Below, one piece after another: positions 27,155 to 36,624 of a DNA stretch of 64,000 nucleotides (its first letter is position 1; every line of letters begins with the position of its first letter). The notes beneath the pieces were generated by a model that searched no databases, was not told where the DNA came from, and worked only from the letters and a program-made list of their open reading frames with translations. Origin of the DNA: Chitinophagaceae bacterium (GTDB lineage: Bacteria > Bacteroidota > Bacteroidia > Chitinophagales > Chitinophagaceae). Location of the stretch: NCBI GenBank assembly GCA_019638595.1, contig JAHBTJ010000001.1, positions 124,001 through 188,000 on the forward strand. Reading direction: 5' to 3'. The position numbers and the translations under genes are program-made.

Positions 27155-27568
27155 ATGGGTGATGCTGACAATAAACTAAAAGCAATTGAGCTGCTTTCCG
27201 ACTGGAGTAAATGGTTAATAGGCATTAACTTCGGCGCTGCAACAGGATGTACTGTTGTATTAAAGACAGGAGTGAGCGAAAAAGTAAGCCCTCTTCTTTT
27301 TGCAGCTATTTTATTATTTATTTGTTCGCTGGTAGTAGCCACTTTGCTTACACTTGTTCTTACAACCGCGCTTCATAAAAATTCCGGTATCAGTAAAATG
27401 CATCAATTTCTTGCATGGCTGCAGCTTGTTTTATTCTTTATAGCCATTGTTTTTTTGCTTACCTGGGTTTGGAAGCTAAAGGAGCTGCAGGGTAAAACAC
27501 CTGCCAAGGCAACAACTTCAGCTATTGCAGGCAGTAACACCGTCAGGCATAATGTCTTTAACAAGTGA
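27155..27568 (+). CDS. small two- or three-helix membrane protein of unknown function
   Basis: I place the start at the ATG at 27155 (137 residues, MGDADNKLKAIELLSDWSKW). A longer frame from 27059 adds 32 unremarkable basic residues. Three hydrophobic segments are visible: LIGINFGAATGCTVVLKTGV (weak), LLFAAILLFICSLVVATLLTL, and LQLVLFFIAIVFLLTWVW. A short soluble tail ends HNVFNK. It looks like an inner-membrane protein with the N terminus in the cytoplasm. I recognise no family. It lies between the PorE-like gene and an NlpC/P60 lipoprotein on the same strand. Confidence 0.6.
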   Translation: MGDADNKLKAIELLSDWSKWLIGINFGAATGCTVVLKTGVSEKVSPLLFAAILLFICSLVVATLLTLVLTTALHKNSGISKMHQFLAWLQLVLFFIAIVFLLTWVWKLKELQGKTPAKATTSAIAGSNTVRHNVFNK

Positions 27569-27626
27569 GTTGCTATTGCTGGTTTGGTTTTTGTGGGTAA
27601 ATTTGCGTTTTTAAAATTTATCGAAT

Positions 27627-28328
27627 TTGCGTTACCTGATTCTTCTTTTAGGCATTTCGGCATTTATTACAAGTTGCAGCAGCACCAGGTCTGCTTCCCG
27701 CTCGGGCGGCAACGCTAAGAATCAGCCTGCAGGCGCTAAATCCAAATTTTTAGATAATATTTCAATAAATGGGTCAGCGGCTGGTAACAACGATGAAAAA
27801 CTCCCTGCCATGCCGGAAGTACGGTCAGCTCCTAAAATATTTTTCATTCCCGCTTTTAATATCGAGTATGGAGAGCCTTTGCAATTTAAATATGCTATTA
27901 AAATGAATGTTGAAGTAGAGCGGCTGGCTAACGCAGAATTGTATAAGTTCATTGAAAGCTGGTGGGCTACTCCTTACAGGATGGGCGGCTCCACTAAAAA
28001 AGGAGTTGATTGTTCGGCCTTTACACAAACTTTATTATCTGCCATATATAATATACAGGTTCCAAGAACCGCCAATGAGCAAAAGCAGCATTGCATACCT
28101 GTAGATCCGGAACAATTAAAGGAAGGTGACCTTGTTTTTTTCAATACAAAAGGCCGCGGTATATCGCATGTAGGGATATATCTTCACGATAATAAATTTG
28201 TGCATGCGGCAACATCAAGCGGGGTAATGATAAGCAGCCTGAATGAAAATTACTGGAGTAAAAAATATGCAGGCGCGGGCAGGGTAGTGGAAGAAAAAAT
28301 AACAGGCAATGTTTCATTTGGCCGTTAG
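27627..28328 (+). CDS. NlpC/P60 (C40) peptidoglycan hydrolase lipoprotein
   Basis: This 233-residue protein starts at a TTG at 27627. An in-frame stop at 27612-27614 leaves no ATG upstream, and the TTG gives an ideal lipoprotein signal (MRYLILLLGISAFITSC, C17). After a low-complexity linker comes the NlpC/P60 domain (about 105-225) with the catalytic triad C129 (GVDCSAF), H181 (ISHVGIYL) and H193 (FVHAA), and the usual GDLVFF. It should cleave cell-wall stem peptides (gamma-D-Glu-diamino acid bond) from the periplasmic side, anchored to a membrane. TTG starts are uncommon, so low translation may be intended. Confidence 0.92.
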   Translation: MRYLILLLGISAFITSCSSTRSASRSGGNAKNQPAGAKSKFLDNISINGSAAGNNDEKLPAMPEVRSAPKIFFIPAFNIEYGEPLQFKYAIKMNVEVERLANAELYKFIESWWATPYRMGGSTKKGVDCSAFTQTLLSAIYNIQVPRTANEQKQHCIPVDPEQLKEGDLVFFNTKGRGISHVGIYLHDNKFVHAATSSGVMISSLNENYWSKKYAGAGRVVEEKITGNVSFGR

Positions 28329-28343
28329 CCGCTATTAGCTTTT

Positions 28344-31178
28344 TTACTTTTTCTTTTCCGCATCTGCAGGCATTAAAATAGCGGTATACCTGTTTTTGCC
28401 ATTCAGTAATAAAGCGGCGGCTTCCTGTACGTCTTTGGTTGTGAGTTTATCAATGTATTTTTCAAAATTCACAAACCTGTTTATGCTTTTACCTTCTGTT
28501 TTAGCAGCCAGCAGGTTCGAAGACCAGGGAGCGTTTTCCTTCAGTTGCTGTTTCTGCGATTCACGCCATTGCTGTTTTACCTTGTTCAGCGTTTGTTCTG
28601 ATGGTCCGTTTTTAATAATGGCTGCTATTTCGTGATCCAGCGCTTTGAGCAATGTATCTACCTTTTCAGGGCCGCATGGTAATTGAACCACCAGTTGAAA
28701 CGATTGATAAGGAACTTTATTCAAACCTCCGAAAATGCCTCCGCCATAAATACCCTGTACTTTTTCTCTCAGCTCTTCAATAATGCGTATGTTCAATACT
28801 TCCGTTAATGCGCTTGCTTTTAAAGCCAGGTCCTCATTATAGGCAAGCTCGCCGTGATAAATAGAAAGGATAAGGCTTTTTTGTTCGGCTCCTTTATAAA
28901 AAGTCAAATCTTTTTTTCCGTTGACAGGGCGTACTTTATTGTCTTTATAATTGAATTTTTTACCGCTAGCGGGAAGCCCGGCAATATAGGTTTCAATCAG
29001 TGGAATAATAGCTTCCGGTTTAAAGCTCCCTGTAAATACAAAATGCAGGCCGCCTGCATCACCCAGCCTTTCTTTATAAATGGCTATGGCCCTGTTTAAT
29101 TGAATGCTGTCAAAGTAAGCTGCTTTAGGAACATTGATAGACGCCAACGGGTTGCTATTGGTATAAACACGAAAGGCGGTATCAATAAATGCGGCTTCGG
29201 GATTGGAGGCCAGCAATGCCAGTTGCGCTTTATTTTTTTGAATAAAAGACTGGTACAGGCTGCTGTCTTTACGGGGCGAGGTAAGCTTAAGATAAGCCAG
29301 TTGAAACATACTTTCAAGGTCTTTAACGGTAGAGCTTCCATTAATGCCTTCGTTGGTGCGGCCGATGAAGGGAGAAGCCGATATGGATTTACCCGATAAT
29401 ACTTTTTGCAGATCAGTAGGCGAAAAGCTACCGTAACCCATGGCATTTACAACCGATACAGAATAGTTGGCGTTGTATTTGTCCGCCAGCCCGTAATTAA
29501 TAGTACCGCCATAGCGGGATGCGGCCATCAGTATTTCATCGTTCTTAAAGTCGGTAGGTTTTAAAGTAACGGTTATGCCATTGCTTAATGTTAGTTCTGT
29601 GGTACCTAATACGGCATTGGTTTTTCGCGTAATGATCTTACCCGGTTTGGGCTTTGAAGCCAGGAGGTTATCCGCGATCGTTTTTTCTTCATAGGGCTTT
29701 ACCTCCGCTTTTTCAGCAGCCGTTACTGTTGCTATCAACTCAGCCGATGATGGCAGCTTTACATTTTCTCTGTCAGGGCCTATAATAAAACTGAACAGGT
29801 GCTGATCTCCTTTCAGCGGGTTGGCAACTGCATTCACGTCTTCAACAGTAATAGCAGGCAGAAATGATTTCACCAGCTCATATTCAACCGCTATTCCCGG
29901 TACAGCTTCATTTTGTAAAAAATGTGTTACATATTCCTGCACAAAAGAAGAAGATTCTCTTTTGTCGCGGTCGTTGTAGCTCTTTTCATATCCTGCCAGC
30001 ATATTTTTTTTAGCCCTTTCCAGCTCGGAGGCAGTAAATCCAAAACGTTTAACACGCTCAACTTCCTGCACGCCGGCTTCAATAGCAGCGGTTGGTTCCT
30101 TATCGCCGGAAACCACGAAGATTTCAAAATTTTCGTATCCTCTTGCAAAACCGCTAAAACCTGTTACCCCATATACAAAAGGAGGATTTTCTTTTTGGGT
30201 CAGCTCCTGCATGCGTTTATTCAGCATAGTGGTAAACAGATCTTTCAGCAGGTTGTTCCTGTAATCGTTGTAAGTAACTAACGGGTTATTTTTTTGAGCG
30301 GGATACTCAACTGCAGCCTGGTAGCTTGTAGCTTCCTTATCAGTAACGATCATGGCATTGCTTTCGGTATAGGCGGGTACCGCGGTCGCCTTACGTTCGC
30401 GTGGGTTAGCAGGGTTGCTTAACCCGCTAAAGTGTTTCGTAACCAGCTCTTTTGCTTTTTCCTTTGTAATGTCTCCCACCACTATTACTGCTATCAGGTC
30501 GGGACGGTACCAGTCTTTGTAATATCGCCTGATCACATCGTGCTTAAATGTTTTGATCAGGCTGTCTTTCCCTATCGGCAGCCTGTCGGCGTATAACGAG
30601 CCTGCAAATAACCCGGGCAGGATCTTTTTGAACATTCTTTCTTCAGCCCCTTTACCCAGCCGGCTTTCTTCCAGGATAATGGCTCTTTCGTTATCTATGT
30701 CTTCGTCGAGGAAGGTTACATTGTGCGCCCAGTCTTCCAGTACGTCAAATCCTTTTTCAAGGTTACCGGGCTTATCTGTAGGAATGGGGAGTATATAAAT
30801 CGTTTCATCAAAGCTGGTTTGCGCGTTCAGGTCGTTCCCGAACCCTACCCCTATATCCTGCAGAAAAGAAACGATCTCGTTTTTCTTGAAATTTTTGGTG
30901 CCGTTGAACGCCATGTGCTCTGTCATATGCGCCAGCCCCAGTTGATCATCATCTTCCGTGATCGAACCGGTATTGATCACCAGTCTTAATTCTACCTTTT
31001 GTTCTGGTTTGCTGTTGGGTTTAATGTAATAAGTTAATCCGTTGGGAAGCTTGCCTATAGTAAGGCTTGTGTCGCTAGGTAGCTTGCTGTTAAGGTCTGA
31101 TTGTGCATGAACAGGAGCAAAACAAATTGCCACCAGCAACAGCAGCGCTGTGTTTTTCAGTATCGTCTTCATTTGCAT
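28344..31178 (-). CDS. M16 family zinc metalloprotease, two-module
   Basis: This 944-residue protein with a signal peptide (ending VHAQ) is the full-length form of the family, with two M16 halves. The first half carries the inverted zinc motif HMTEH (H84, E87, H88) and the distant glutamate in RAIILEESRLG. The second half (from about residue 500) has only the non-catalytic fold, with REKVQGIYGGGIFGG. It should degrade peptides in the periplasm. Related pitrilysin-type pairs in Bacteroidota are often split; here one chain holds both halves. A second in-frame ATG lies 6 bp after the first. It converges with the NlpC gene with a 15-bp gap. Confidence 0.94.
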   Translation of the reverse strand: MQMKTILKNTALLLLVAICFAPVHAQSDLNSKLPSDTSLTIGKLPNGLTYYIKPNSKPEQKVELRLVINTGSITEDDDQLGLAHMTEHMAFNGTKNFKKNEIVSFLQDIGVGFGNDLNAQTSFDETIYILPIPTDKPGNLEKGFDVLEDWAHNVTFLDEDIDNERAIILEESRLGKGAEERMFKKILPGLFAGSLYADRLPIGKDSLIKTFKHDVIRRYYKDWYRPDLIAVIVVGDITKEKAKELVTKHFSGLSNPANPRERKATAVPAYTESNAMIVTDKEATSYQAAVEYPAQKNNPLVTYNDYRNNLLKDLFTTMLNKRMQELTQKENPPFVYGVTGFSGFARGYENFEIFVVSGDKEPTAAIEAGVQEVERVKRFGFTASELERAKKNMLAGYEKSYNDRDKRESSSFVQEYVTHFLQNEAVPGIAVEYELVKSFLPAITVEDVNAVANPLKGDQHLFSFIIGPDRENVKLPSSAELIATVTAAEKAEVKPYEEKTIADNLLASKPKPGKIITRKTNAVLGTTELTLSNGITVTLKPTDFKNDEILMAASRYGGTINYGLADKYNANYSVSVVNAMGYGSFSPTDLQKVLSGKSISASPFIGRTNEGINGSSTVKDLESMFQLAYLKLTSPRKDSSLYQSFIQKNKAQLALLASNPEAAFIDTAFRVYTNSNPLASINVPKAAYFDSIQLNRAIAIYKERLGDAGGLHFVFTGSFKPEAIIPLIETYIAGLPASGKKFNYKDNKVRPVNGKKDLTFYKGAEQKSLILSIYHGELAYNEDLALKASALTEVLNIRIIEELREKVQGIYGGGIFGGLNKVPYQSFQLVVQLPCGPEKVDTLLKALDHEIAAIIKNGPSEQTLNKVKQQWRESQKQQLKENAPWSSNLLAAKTEGKSINRFVNFEKYIDKLTTKDVQEAAALLLNGKNRYTAILMPADAEKKK

Positions 31179-31206
31179 ATATATAAGATGATGTTTGCTT
31201 AAGTTC

Positions 31207-31214
31207 CAAAAATA
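31207..31214 (-). promoter_or_regulatory. candidate -7 promoter box for the M16 protease gene
   Basis: On the minus strand TATTTTTG fits TAnnTTTG, 29 bp before the ATG at 31178. A -33 TTTG at the expected spacing is not evident, so the call is tentative. Confidence 0.3.
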
Positions 31215-31340
31215 TGCAAATAAAAGGGAACCTTGTTACCGTTCATCTATAGGATAGGGCAAGCGCATCCTCCGGGGGGGTGGCAAAAGGGGATTACTGG
31301 TGTTCCACCCAGGTCAATATGACCGGCATTATGGTGTTCA

Positions 31341-32771
31341 TTAAAGCGCGAGCTTTCCCTGGTAGAAATCAAGTATCCTGGTACGGAAAATATATTCGTA
31401 CCAGGTTTGTGTAAGGTTAAGCCTGGCCCTGTCGTAATTGTTTTTGGTGATCAGGTATTCTGTTGAAACGATCGTTCCCAGGTTAAAACGTATTTCAGCC
31501 GAACGGAAAGATTCTTTATACTGTACTACCTGCTCCTGCAGCACCTTATACCGCTCAAACGACGAAACCATGTCCTGGTGCGCTTTTTCTATGTTTTGCC
31601 TCAATACTATTTTGGTATTTTCAGCCTCGTACTCCGCATTTTTTGCGGTAAGTTTTGCCCTTTTTACGTTGGTGTTTACCTGCAGGTTATTGAAGATGGG
31701 AATGCTCAGGCTTAATCCTACATAAGTACCTACGTTGTTCTTTAGCTGGTTGTTATAAGAAATTTTATGTGAAGTATAATTCTGTTGTTCCTTCAGAACC
31801 GGCGCCCTGTCGCCATTTATATTTACATATTGGCCCGTAGCAACTTCGGTAATATTGGTGGGCGTTAAGGTGTTGGATACGCTGGAATAATTGGAGCTTA
31901 GATTACCATTCAATCTCAGGTAGGGATAGTATCCGCCTTTGGCTACCTGGTAGGCCTTGTGCGTGCTTTTAACCCGAAGGTCAGCCGCCTTTACCATAGC
32001 AAGATTTTGCAGCGAAGCGGCATACACGCCTGCCGCATCAACCGGGTATATTTCCAGCAATTCAGCTTCGCTTAGCCTTTCCAGTTGCATATCTTTGTTG
32101 TAGGTAATATTCATTAACTGGGCAAGGTTCAGCTTAGCGGTTTGCAACGCGTTGTAATTATTGATGGTTGCCAGCTCATCCGATGCCAGTTGACCTTTCA
32201 TGTCGGACAGCATATAGCTGCCTGTTGCTCCTTTTTCAACCATTACGGTTAAGCGTTCTGCTTGTTTGCGGGTAATTTCCGCCTGCTCCGATATGATCCG
32301 CCAGGTATCTTCATTATTCAACACCGTAAGGTAGGCAAGAATCACATCCAGGGTTAGCTTGTCCTTAGACTGCTGCCATTCCATTTCACTGGCATGATAA
32401 GCAAAGCCTGTTTGCCGTATCAGGTTCTGCAACTGCAAGCCGCTGAATAAAGTAAGCCCTGCATTTAACCCCGCTCCTGAAGACGAAAATCGTTGGTCAA
32501 TGTAGGTATTGGTAAAAGGGTCAATAGCGCGACCCTGGTTCCATCCGTAACCCCAGTTGCCGTTTACATCCGGCAGCAGGTTGGCCTTTGCTTTGGTCCA
32601 GTCTGCTTTTGCCGCCTCAGCCAGTAATCCTGTTTGCTTTACAGGTATATTATTATCAAGCGCTGTTTCAACGCATTGTTTCAACGATAGCTTTACATCC
32701 TGCGCATAGCCACCAACCGTTATTGCACACGCCAATATGCACATCATCCATCCAGAGTGTATTTTAAACAT
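31341..32771 (-). CDS. TolC-family outer-membrane efflux protein
   Basis: This 476-residue protein has a signal peptide (ending GYAQ) and the two OEP repeats of TolC: LSLKQCVETALDNNIPVKQ and, in the second half, LAMVKAADLRVKSTHKAYQVAKGGYYPYL. Long coiled-coil helices are evident (for example AEYEAENTKIVLRQNIEKAH). TolC forms a trimer spanning the outer membrane and periplasm, for export. The adjoining gene (21 bp upstream) is a MacB/LolD-type ATPase, and the two are probably one transcript. The adaptor and permease such an exporter needs are not in the window. A second TolC gene occurs at 36640. Confidence 0.92.
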   Translation of the reverse strand: MFKIHSGWMMCILACAITVGGYAQDVKLSLKQCVETALDNNIPVKQTGLLAEAAKADWTKAKANLLPDVNGNWGYGWNQGRAIDPFTNTYIDQRFSSSGAGLNAGLTLFSGLQLQNLIRQTGFAYHASEMEWQQSKDKLTLDVILAYLTVLNNEDTWRIISEQAEITRKQAERLTVMVEKGATGSYMLSDMKGQLASDELATINNYNALQTAKLNLAQLMNITYNKDMQLERLSEAELLEIYPVDAAGVYAASLQNLAMVKAADLRVKSTHKAYQVAKGGYYPYLRLNGNLSSNYSSVSNTLTPTNITEVATGQYVNINGDRAPVLKEQQNYTSHKISYNNQLKNNVGTYVGLSLSIPIFNNLQVNTNVKRAKLTAKNAEYEAENTKIVLRQNIEKAHQDMVSSFERYKVLQEQVVQYKESFRSAEIRFNLGTIVSTEYLITKNNYDRARLNLTQTWYEYIFRTRILDFYQGKLAL

Positions 32772-32792
32772 TTTTAAGCTTTAAATTTCAAA

Positions 32793-33455
32793 TCAAACAA
32801 TCCTTCCATCCAGCAGGTTAATGATACGCGATCCGTACTCCGCGTTTTTTTCTGAGTGCGTTACCTGTATAATGGTCACCCCGTCTTCCTGGTTTAGTTT
32901 TTTAAACAATGTCATGATCTCTTCTCCCTGCTTTGAGTTGAGATTACCTGTAGGCTCATCTGCCAGCAACAGGCTGGGTTTAGCCACCAGCGCCCGTGCA
33001 ATGCCCACCAGTTGCTGTTGTCCGCCCGAAAGCTGGGTAGGAAAAAGATCTTTTTTTCCTACAATCTGGAAACGGTCTAGTATATCTGCCACCACTGCTT
33101 TTCGTTCAGAAGATTTCATATCCTGGTAAATCAGGGGCGTTTCTATATTTTCGTATACTGTCAGCTCATCAATGAGGTGATAAGCCTGGAACACGAAACC
33201 GATGTATTTTTTATACAACTGCGATCTTTGCTTTTCCTTCATCAGGTGCACCGCTTCGCCCATGAAATAGTGGTATCCTTCCGAAGGGTCATCCAGCATG
33301 CCCACAATGTTCAACAGGGTTGATTTTCCTGATCCGGAAGGCCCCATAATAGATATAAATTCGCCCTGGTTCACCTTACAATTGATGTCTTTTAAAATAT
33401 AGGTTTTAACACCGCCTATATTTACGGTTTTTGAAATGTTCTTTAATTCTATCAT
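32793..33455 (-). CDS. ABC transporter ATPase, LolD/MacB type
   Basis: This 220-residue stand-alone ATPase has Walker A GPSGSGKST (38-46), Q-loop FVFQAYHLIDELT, signature LSGGQQQLVGIARAL (142-156), Walker B LLLADEPTG (162-170), and the switch H200 in IIQVTHSEK. The length and the ...TYILKDINCKVNQGEF start fit the LolD/MacB/FtsE group, which energises lipoprotein release or efflux rather than import. A partner permease (LolC/E or MacB membrane subunit) is absent. The downstream TolC gene suggests export. The signature carries an extra glutamine, LSGGQQQ, a common variant. Confidence 0.92.
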   Translation of the reverse strand: MIELKNISKTVNIGGVKTYILKDINCKVNQGEFISIMGPSGSGKSTLLNIVGMLDDPSEGYHYFMGEAVHLMKEKQRSQLYKKYIGFVFQAYHLIDELTVYENIETPLIYQDMKSSERKAVVADILDRFQIVGKKDLFPTQLSGGQQQLVGIARALVAKPSLLLADEPTGNLNSKQGEEIMTLFKKLNQEDGVTIIQVTHSEKNAEYGSRIINLLDGRIV

Positions 33456-33728
33456 TGGTTCTGTTTTAGGTAGAAGAAGCGATGAAGATATGGCATGTTC
33501 ATCCTTCTCCTTTCATTGTATGCCACCCAGTTTCAGTAAATTCAGTGCCATACATTTAATTTGTTGAAAATCAGTTTATTGACACTGTACAGCTTAAACG
33601 AACTGTACGCTTTTGATACAATAAAAGTATGATTATGATACATCTTGTACCATTGACGCGCTTTACTAAAAATCTTAACTTCAATCGTATAGAAGAAAGA
33701 AGCCGGAAAAAAATATAAAATCTTTAGT

Positions 33729-35114
33729 ATGCTGTCTACTACGGTATTGCTGTTAATTATAATAATAGTGCTCCTGGTTATTAACCTGGTTGTGCATTTT
33801 ATGCGAAACGGTTCAGCCAACACCGAACAGCTCCGCAACGAGCTTATCCGCCTGGGCGCCGATGTTTCGAGGATTGATCCGTTGATCCGGGCAGAATTTT
33901 CCGGAAGCCGGAGCGAACTGGCAGAACAGGCACAGGGCAACCGGCAGGAGCTCAGGGCTGCTTTGCAGTCTTTTGAAGAAAGGTTTGCCATTAATATTAA
34001 AGATATGAACGACATGCAGCGTCAAAAGTTCAGTGATCTTTTCTTGAAGCAGGACCAGTTGAAAGCCGAAACCGAAAGCAGGCTGGAAAAAATACGCGAT
34101 ACGGTAGATAAAAAAATATCGTTGCTGCAGGAAGATAATAATAAGAAGCTGGAAGAAATGCGCAGCACGGTGGATGAAAAATTACAAGCTACCGTTGAAA
34201 AAAGATTTGCGGAATCGTTTAAGCTGATCAGCGAACGATTGGAGCAGGTGCATAAGGGACTGGGAGAAATGCAGACGCTTGCTTCAGGTGTGGGCGACCT
34301 TAAAAAAGTACTTACCAATGTTAAAACCCGTGGTAACCTGGGAGAGATACAGTTGGGCGCCATCCTGGAGCAGATCCTTTCCCCGGGACAGTATGAACAG
34401 AATGTGGTGGTTAAGCAGCATGGTTCTGAGCGGGTGGAGTATGCCATCAAATTTCCGGGAAGAGCTGATGAAGAAAAGGGGGTGTTATTACCGGTTGATT
34501 CTAAATTTCCCAACGAAGATTATCAGCGCCTGCTGGATGCATATGATAATGCGGGTACAGCAGACGTAAGAGAACTGGAAACAGCGGGAAAGCAGTTTGA
34601 AAATGCCGTGAAGAAAAATGCGAAAGATATTCACGATAAATATATCAATCCTCCTTATACAACCGATTTTGCCATTATGTTTGTACCCACGGAAGGACTG
34701 TATGCTGAAATATTGCGCAGGACAGGCCTGTTTGAAAGTATGCAGCGCGATTACAGGATAACAGTAGTAGGTCCCACTAATCTTGTTGCTTTTTTGAGCA
34801 GCTTGCAGATGGGCTTCCGTACGCTGGCAATTGAAAAAAGATCAAGCGAGGTATGGCAATTGCTGGGCGCTGTAAAAACCGAATTCGGGAACTTTGGTAA
34901 TGTGCTGGAAAAAACAAAACGAAAGCTGGAAGAAGCAGCGGCTACCATAGATAAAGCCGGCGTAAGAACACGTGCCATAGAACGGCAGTTGCGGAAGGTG
35001 GAAGCCTTGCCGGCTGCTCAATCTGTTACCATGCTCGACGAGATAAGTGATATGGACAGGGATATTGAACAGTTACCGGGAGTGGAAGCAACGGAACAGG
35101 ATACACGTAAATAA
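33729..35114 (+). CDS. rmuC: DNA recombination protein RmuC
   Basis: This 461-residue RmuC family protein has an N-terminal membrane anchor (residues 2-23, LLLIIIIVLLVINLVVHFM in pieces), a long coiled-coil region (about 45-185) and the RmuC nuclease-like core (about 190-430). In the core, TRGNLGEIQLGAILEQIL, YAIKFPG, LLPVDSKFPNEDYQRLLDA, HDKYINPPYTTDFAIMFVPTEGLYAEIL and GFRTLAIEKRSSEVW are recognisable. The PVDSKFP motif belongs to the PD-(D/E)xK-like active site. RmuC limits inversion between short inverted repeats. The gap 33456-33728 to the divergent ATPase gene is AT-rich with no clear promoter box. Confidence 0.93.
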   Translation: MLSTTVLLLIIIIVLLVINLVVHFMRNGSANTEQLRNELIRLGADVSRIDPLIRAEFSGSRSELAEQAQGNRQELRAALQSFEERFAINIKDMNDMQRQKFSDLFLKQDQLKAETESRLEKIRDTVDKKISLLQEDNNKKLEEMRSTVDEKLQATVEKRFAESFKLISERLEQVHKGLGEMQTLASGVGDLKKVLTNVKTRGNLGEIQLGAILEQILSPGQYEQNVVVKQHGSERVEYAIKFPGRADEEKGVLLPVDSKFPNEDYQRLLDAYDNAGTADVRELETAGKQFENAVKKNAKDIHDKYINPPYTTDFAIMFVPTEGLYAEILRRTGLFESMQRDYRITVVGPTNLVAFLSSLQMGFRTLAIEKRSSEVWQLLGAVKTEFGNFGNVLEKTKRKLEEAAATIDKAGVRTRAIERQLRKVEALPAAQSVTMLDEISDMDRDIEQLPGVEATEQDTRK

Positions 35115-35163
35115 ATTCTTTCCGGCATTGTGATTGGAAAAGCTGACTATTATAAATATTATC

Positions 35164-35946
35164 ATGGGATTTTATGATCTTTCAAAAGAAGAACGTTTGG
35201 TGTTGGTTGCAGAGATGAGTGAGATTATTGAAAAAGCGCTTCGTAAAAAGGCTACCTCAAAACTTGCAACTTACTTTTCCGATGAAGATACTTATATAAG
35301 ACGGAACGCCTACCTTGCTACTGGCAGAATATACCGTGCTAAGCCTGAACTGCAACCCGGAATTGTAGCCGCATTGAAAAAGATGCTGCAACACGATGAT
35401 TGCAGGGTAAGGCAAACGGTAGTGAATGCGGCGGGAGAAGTTGGCAAGACAGACTTTACGATCGTTCAGGATTTTTTTGACATTGGGTTAAAAGATGAGC
35501 ATCACTCAGTACGCAACGCTGTAATTGGATCGGTTAAAAAAATGGGTGAAGTAAATCCGGGTCCGGTGTTGAGCTGGGCTAAAAATTATCTGCATCATCC
35601 CGATAAAGAAATACGACGGGAAATTTGTCATGGTATAGAACTGAGAGGGAGGACACATCCGCAGGATATATTGCCCCTGTTACAGGCACTTGAGTTTGAC
35701 GCCACTGCCCGGGTAAAAAATACCCTGGTGCATGTGCTTGGACAAATTTCGTATAAAAAAGGCTGCCTGGAAAAAGTGCTGCAACATTTAACGCAATGGA
35801 AGAATGAGGAACTGGTTGTGAAGGCACTCCATGAAATGATTGAAGTGCATTATCGCTATTGCAACTTTTCATTTTACAGCCAGGCACAGGCAATTGATAA
35901 AGTGCGAGCAAAATTTTCAAAGAAATTCCCGGGAAAATTTGCATAA
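35164..35946 (+). CDS. HEAT-repeat protein
   Basis: This 260-residue protein starts at ATG 35164 (MGFYDLSKEERLVLVAEM); a TTG ten codons earlier is less likely. It is made almost wholly of HEAT-like alpha repeats with the pattern DEDTYIRRNAYLATGRI, DDCRVRQTVVNAAGEVG, DEHHSVRNAVIGSVKKMGE, PDKEIRREICHGIELRG and DATARVKNTLVHVLGQI. It is a cytoplasmic scaffold or adaptor with no catalytic residues. Related DNA-alkylation-repair-like folds exist, but the AlkD motif is not evident. It ends 2 bp before the first TetR operator, on the same strand as the efflux operon. Co-transcription with the operon is possible but the operator argues for a separate promoter. Confidence 0.78.
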   Translation: MGFYDLSKEERLVLVAEMSEIIEKALRKKATSKLATYFSDEDTYIRRNAYLATGRIYRAKPELQPGIVAALKKMLQHDDCRVRQTVVNAAGEVGKTDFTIVQDFFDIGLKDEHHSVRNAVIGSVKKMGEVNPGPVLSWAKNYLHHPDKEIRREICHGIELRGRTHPQDILPLLQALEFDATARVKNTLVHVLGQISYKKGCLEKVLQHLTQWKNEELVVKALHEMIEVHYRYCNFSFYSQAQAIDKVRAKFSKKFPGKFA

Positions 35947-35947
35947 C

Positions 35948-35960
35948 TTAACACTGTTAA
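35948..35960. promoter_or_regulatory. TetR operator, copy 1
   Basis: TTAACACTGTTAA, a perfect 13-bp palindrome (arms TTAACA/TGTTAA around a central C), lies 18 bp before the ATG of the TetR gene. An identical copy lies before the TolC gene at 36625-36637. Two identical palindromes flanking a TetR gene are best read as its own operators. Confidence 0.75.
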
Positions 35961-35977
35961 TTATTTTTGTTCCTGCA

Positions 35978-36607
35978 ATGGGAATTAAAGAAAGAAAACT
36001 GAAGCATAAGGAAGATCTGAAGCAGGGTATACTGAATGCTGCCAAAAAGCTTTTCCTGGAAAATGGATATGAAGCCACTTCAATCAGGAAAATAGCGGCT
36101 GAGATAGAATTCAGCCCTACCACTATTTACCTGTATTATAAAGATAAGCACGAGATCGCCCATGCCCTGCACCAGGAAGGTTTTAAAATAATGGGAGAGA
36201 GCTTTAAGGTGCTGGCGCATGTAGAGCATCCTTTTGAGCGGCTGAAGGCAATGGGCCGGTTGTATATACAATTTGCTCTCGAAAACCCTGATTTTTACGA
36301 GCTTATGTTTGTAATGAAAGAGCCGCTTGAGCATATTGAGAACGATTGTGCCTGGGAAGAAGGAGAGCAGGCCTTTGGGGCTCTTGTAGAAACCATTAAA
36401 GCATGTCAGCAGATCGGTTATTTCAAAAACTTTGAAACCAATGTGTTTGCGTTGCTGGTGTGGAGCACTATGCATGGATTGTGCGCGCTGAAGATCAACA
36501 ACCATCTTGATCATATGGTAACCAATAAAAAAATTCTTGAGAATGTTACTGACGGGTTAGGGCACGCTTTTGAAGCGTATGTGCAAACACTGGAAAAACT
36601 GAAATAA
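35978..36607 (+). CDS. TetR-family repressor of the RND efflux operon
   Basis: This protein has 209 residues from the ATG at 35978. The longer frame starting at 35840 is read through the HEAT gene's end and is not believable. The N-terminal helix-turn-helix has AAKKLFLENGYEATSIRKIAAEIEFSPTTIYLYY, read as LENGYEATSIRKIAAEI and SPTTIYLYYKDKHEI, the hallmark of TetR. The C-terminal ligand domain has AMGRLYIQFALENPDFYELMFVM. It is the first gene of a four-gene efflux operon and should sense a small molecule and release the operators on both sides of its own gene. Confidence 0.93.
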   Translation: MGIKERKLKHKEDLKQGILNAAKKLFLENGYEATSIRKIAAEIEFSPTTIYLYYKDKHEIAHALHQEGFKIMGESFKVLAHVEHPFERLKAMGRLYIQFALENPDFYELMFVMKEPLEHIENDCAWEEGEQAFGALVETIKACQQIGYFKNFETNVFALLVWSTMHGLCALKINNHLDHMVTNKKILENVTDGLGHAFEAYVQTLEKLK

Positions 36608-36624
36608 TTTTTTTACCATTTTAG

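Noticed and set aside
35840-35977. Longer start for the TetR gene
   Set aside because: It would overlap the end of the HEAT-repeat gene and include the operator; the ATG at 35978 gives the standard TetR N terminus.
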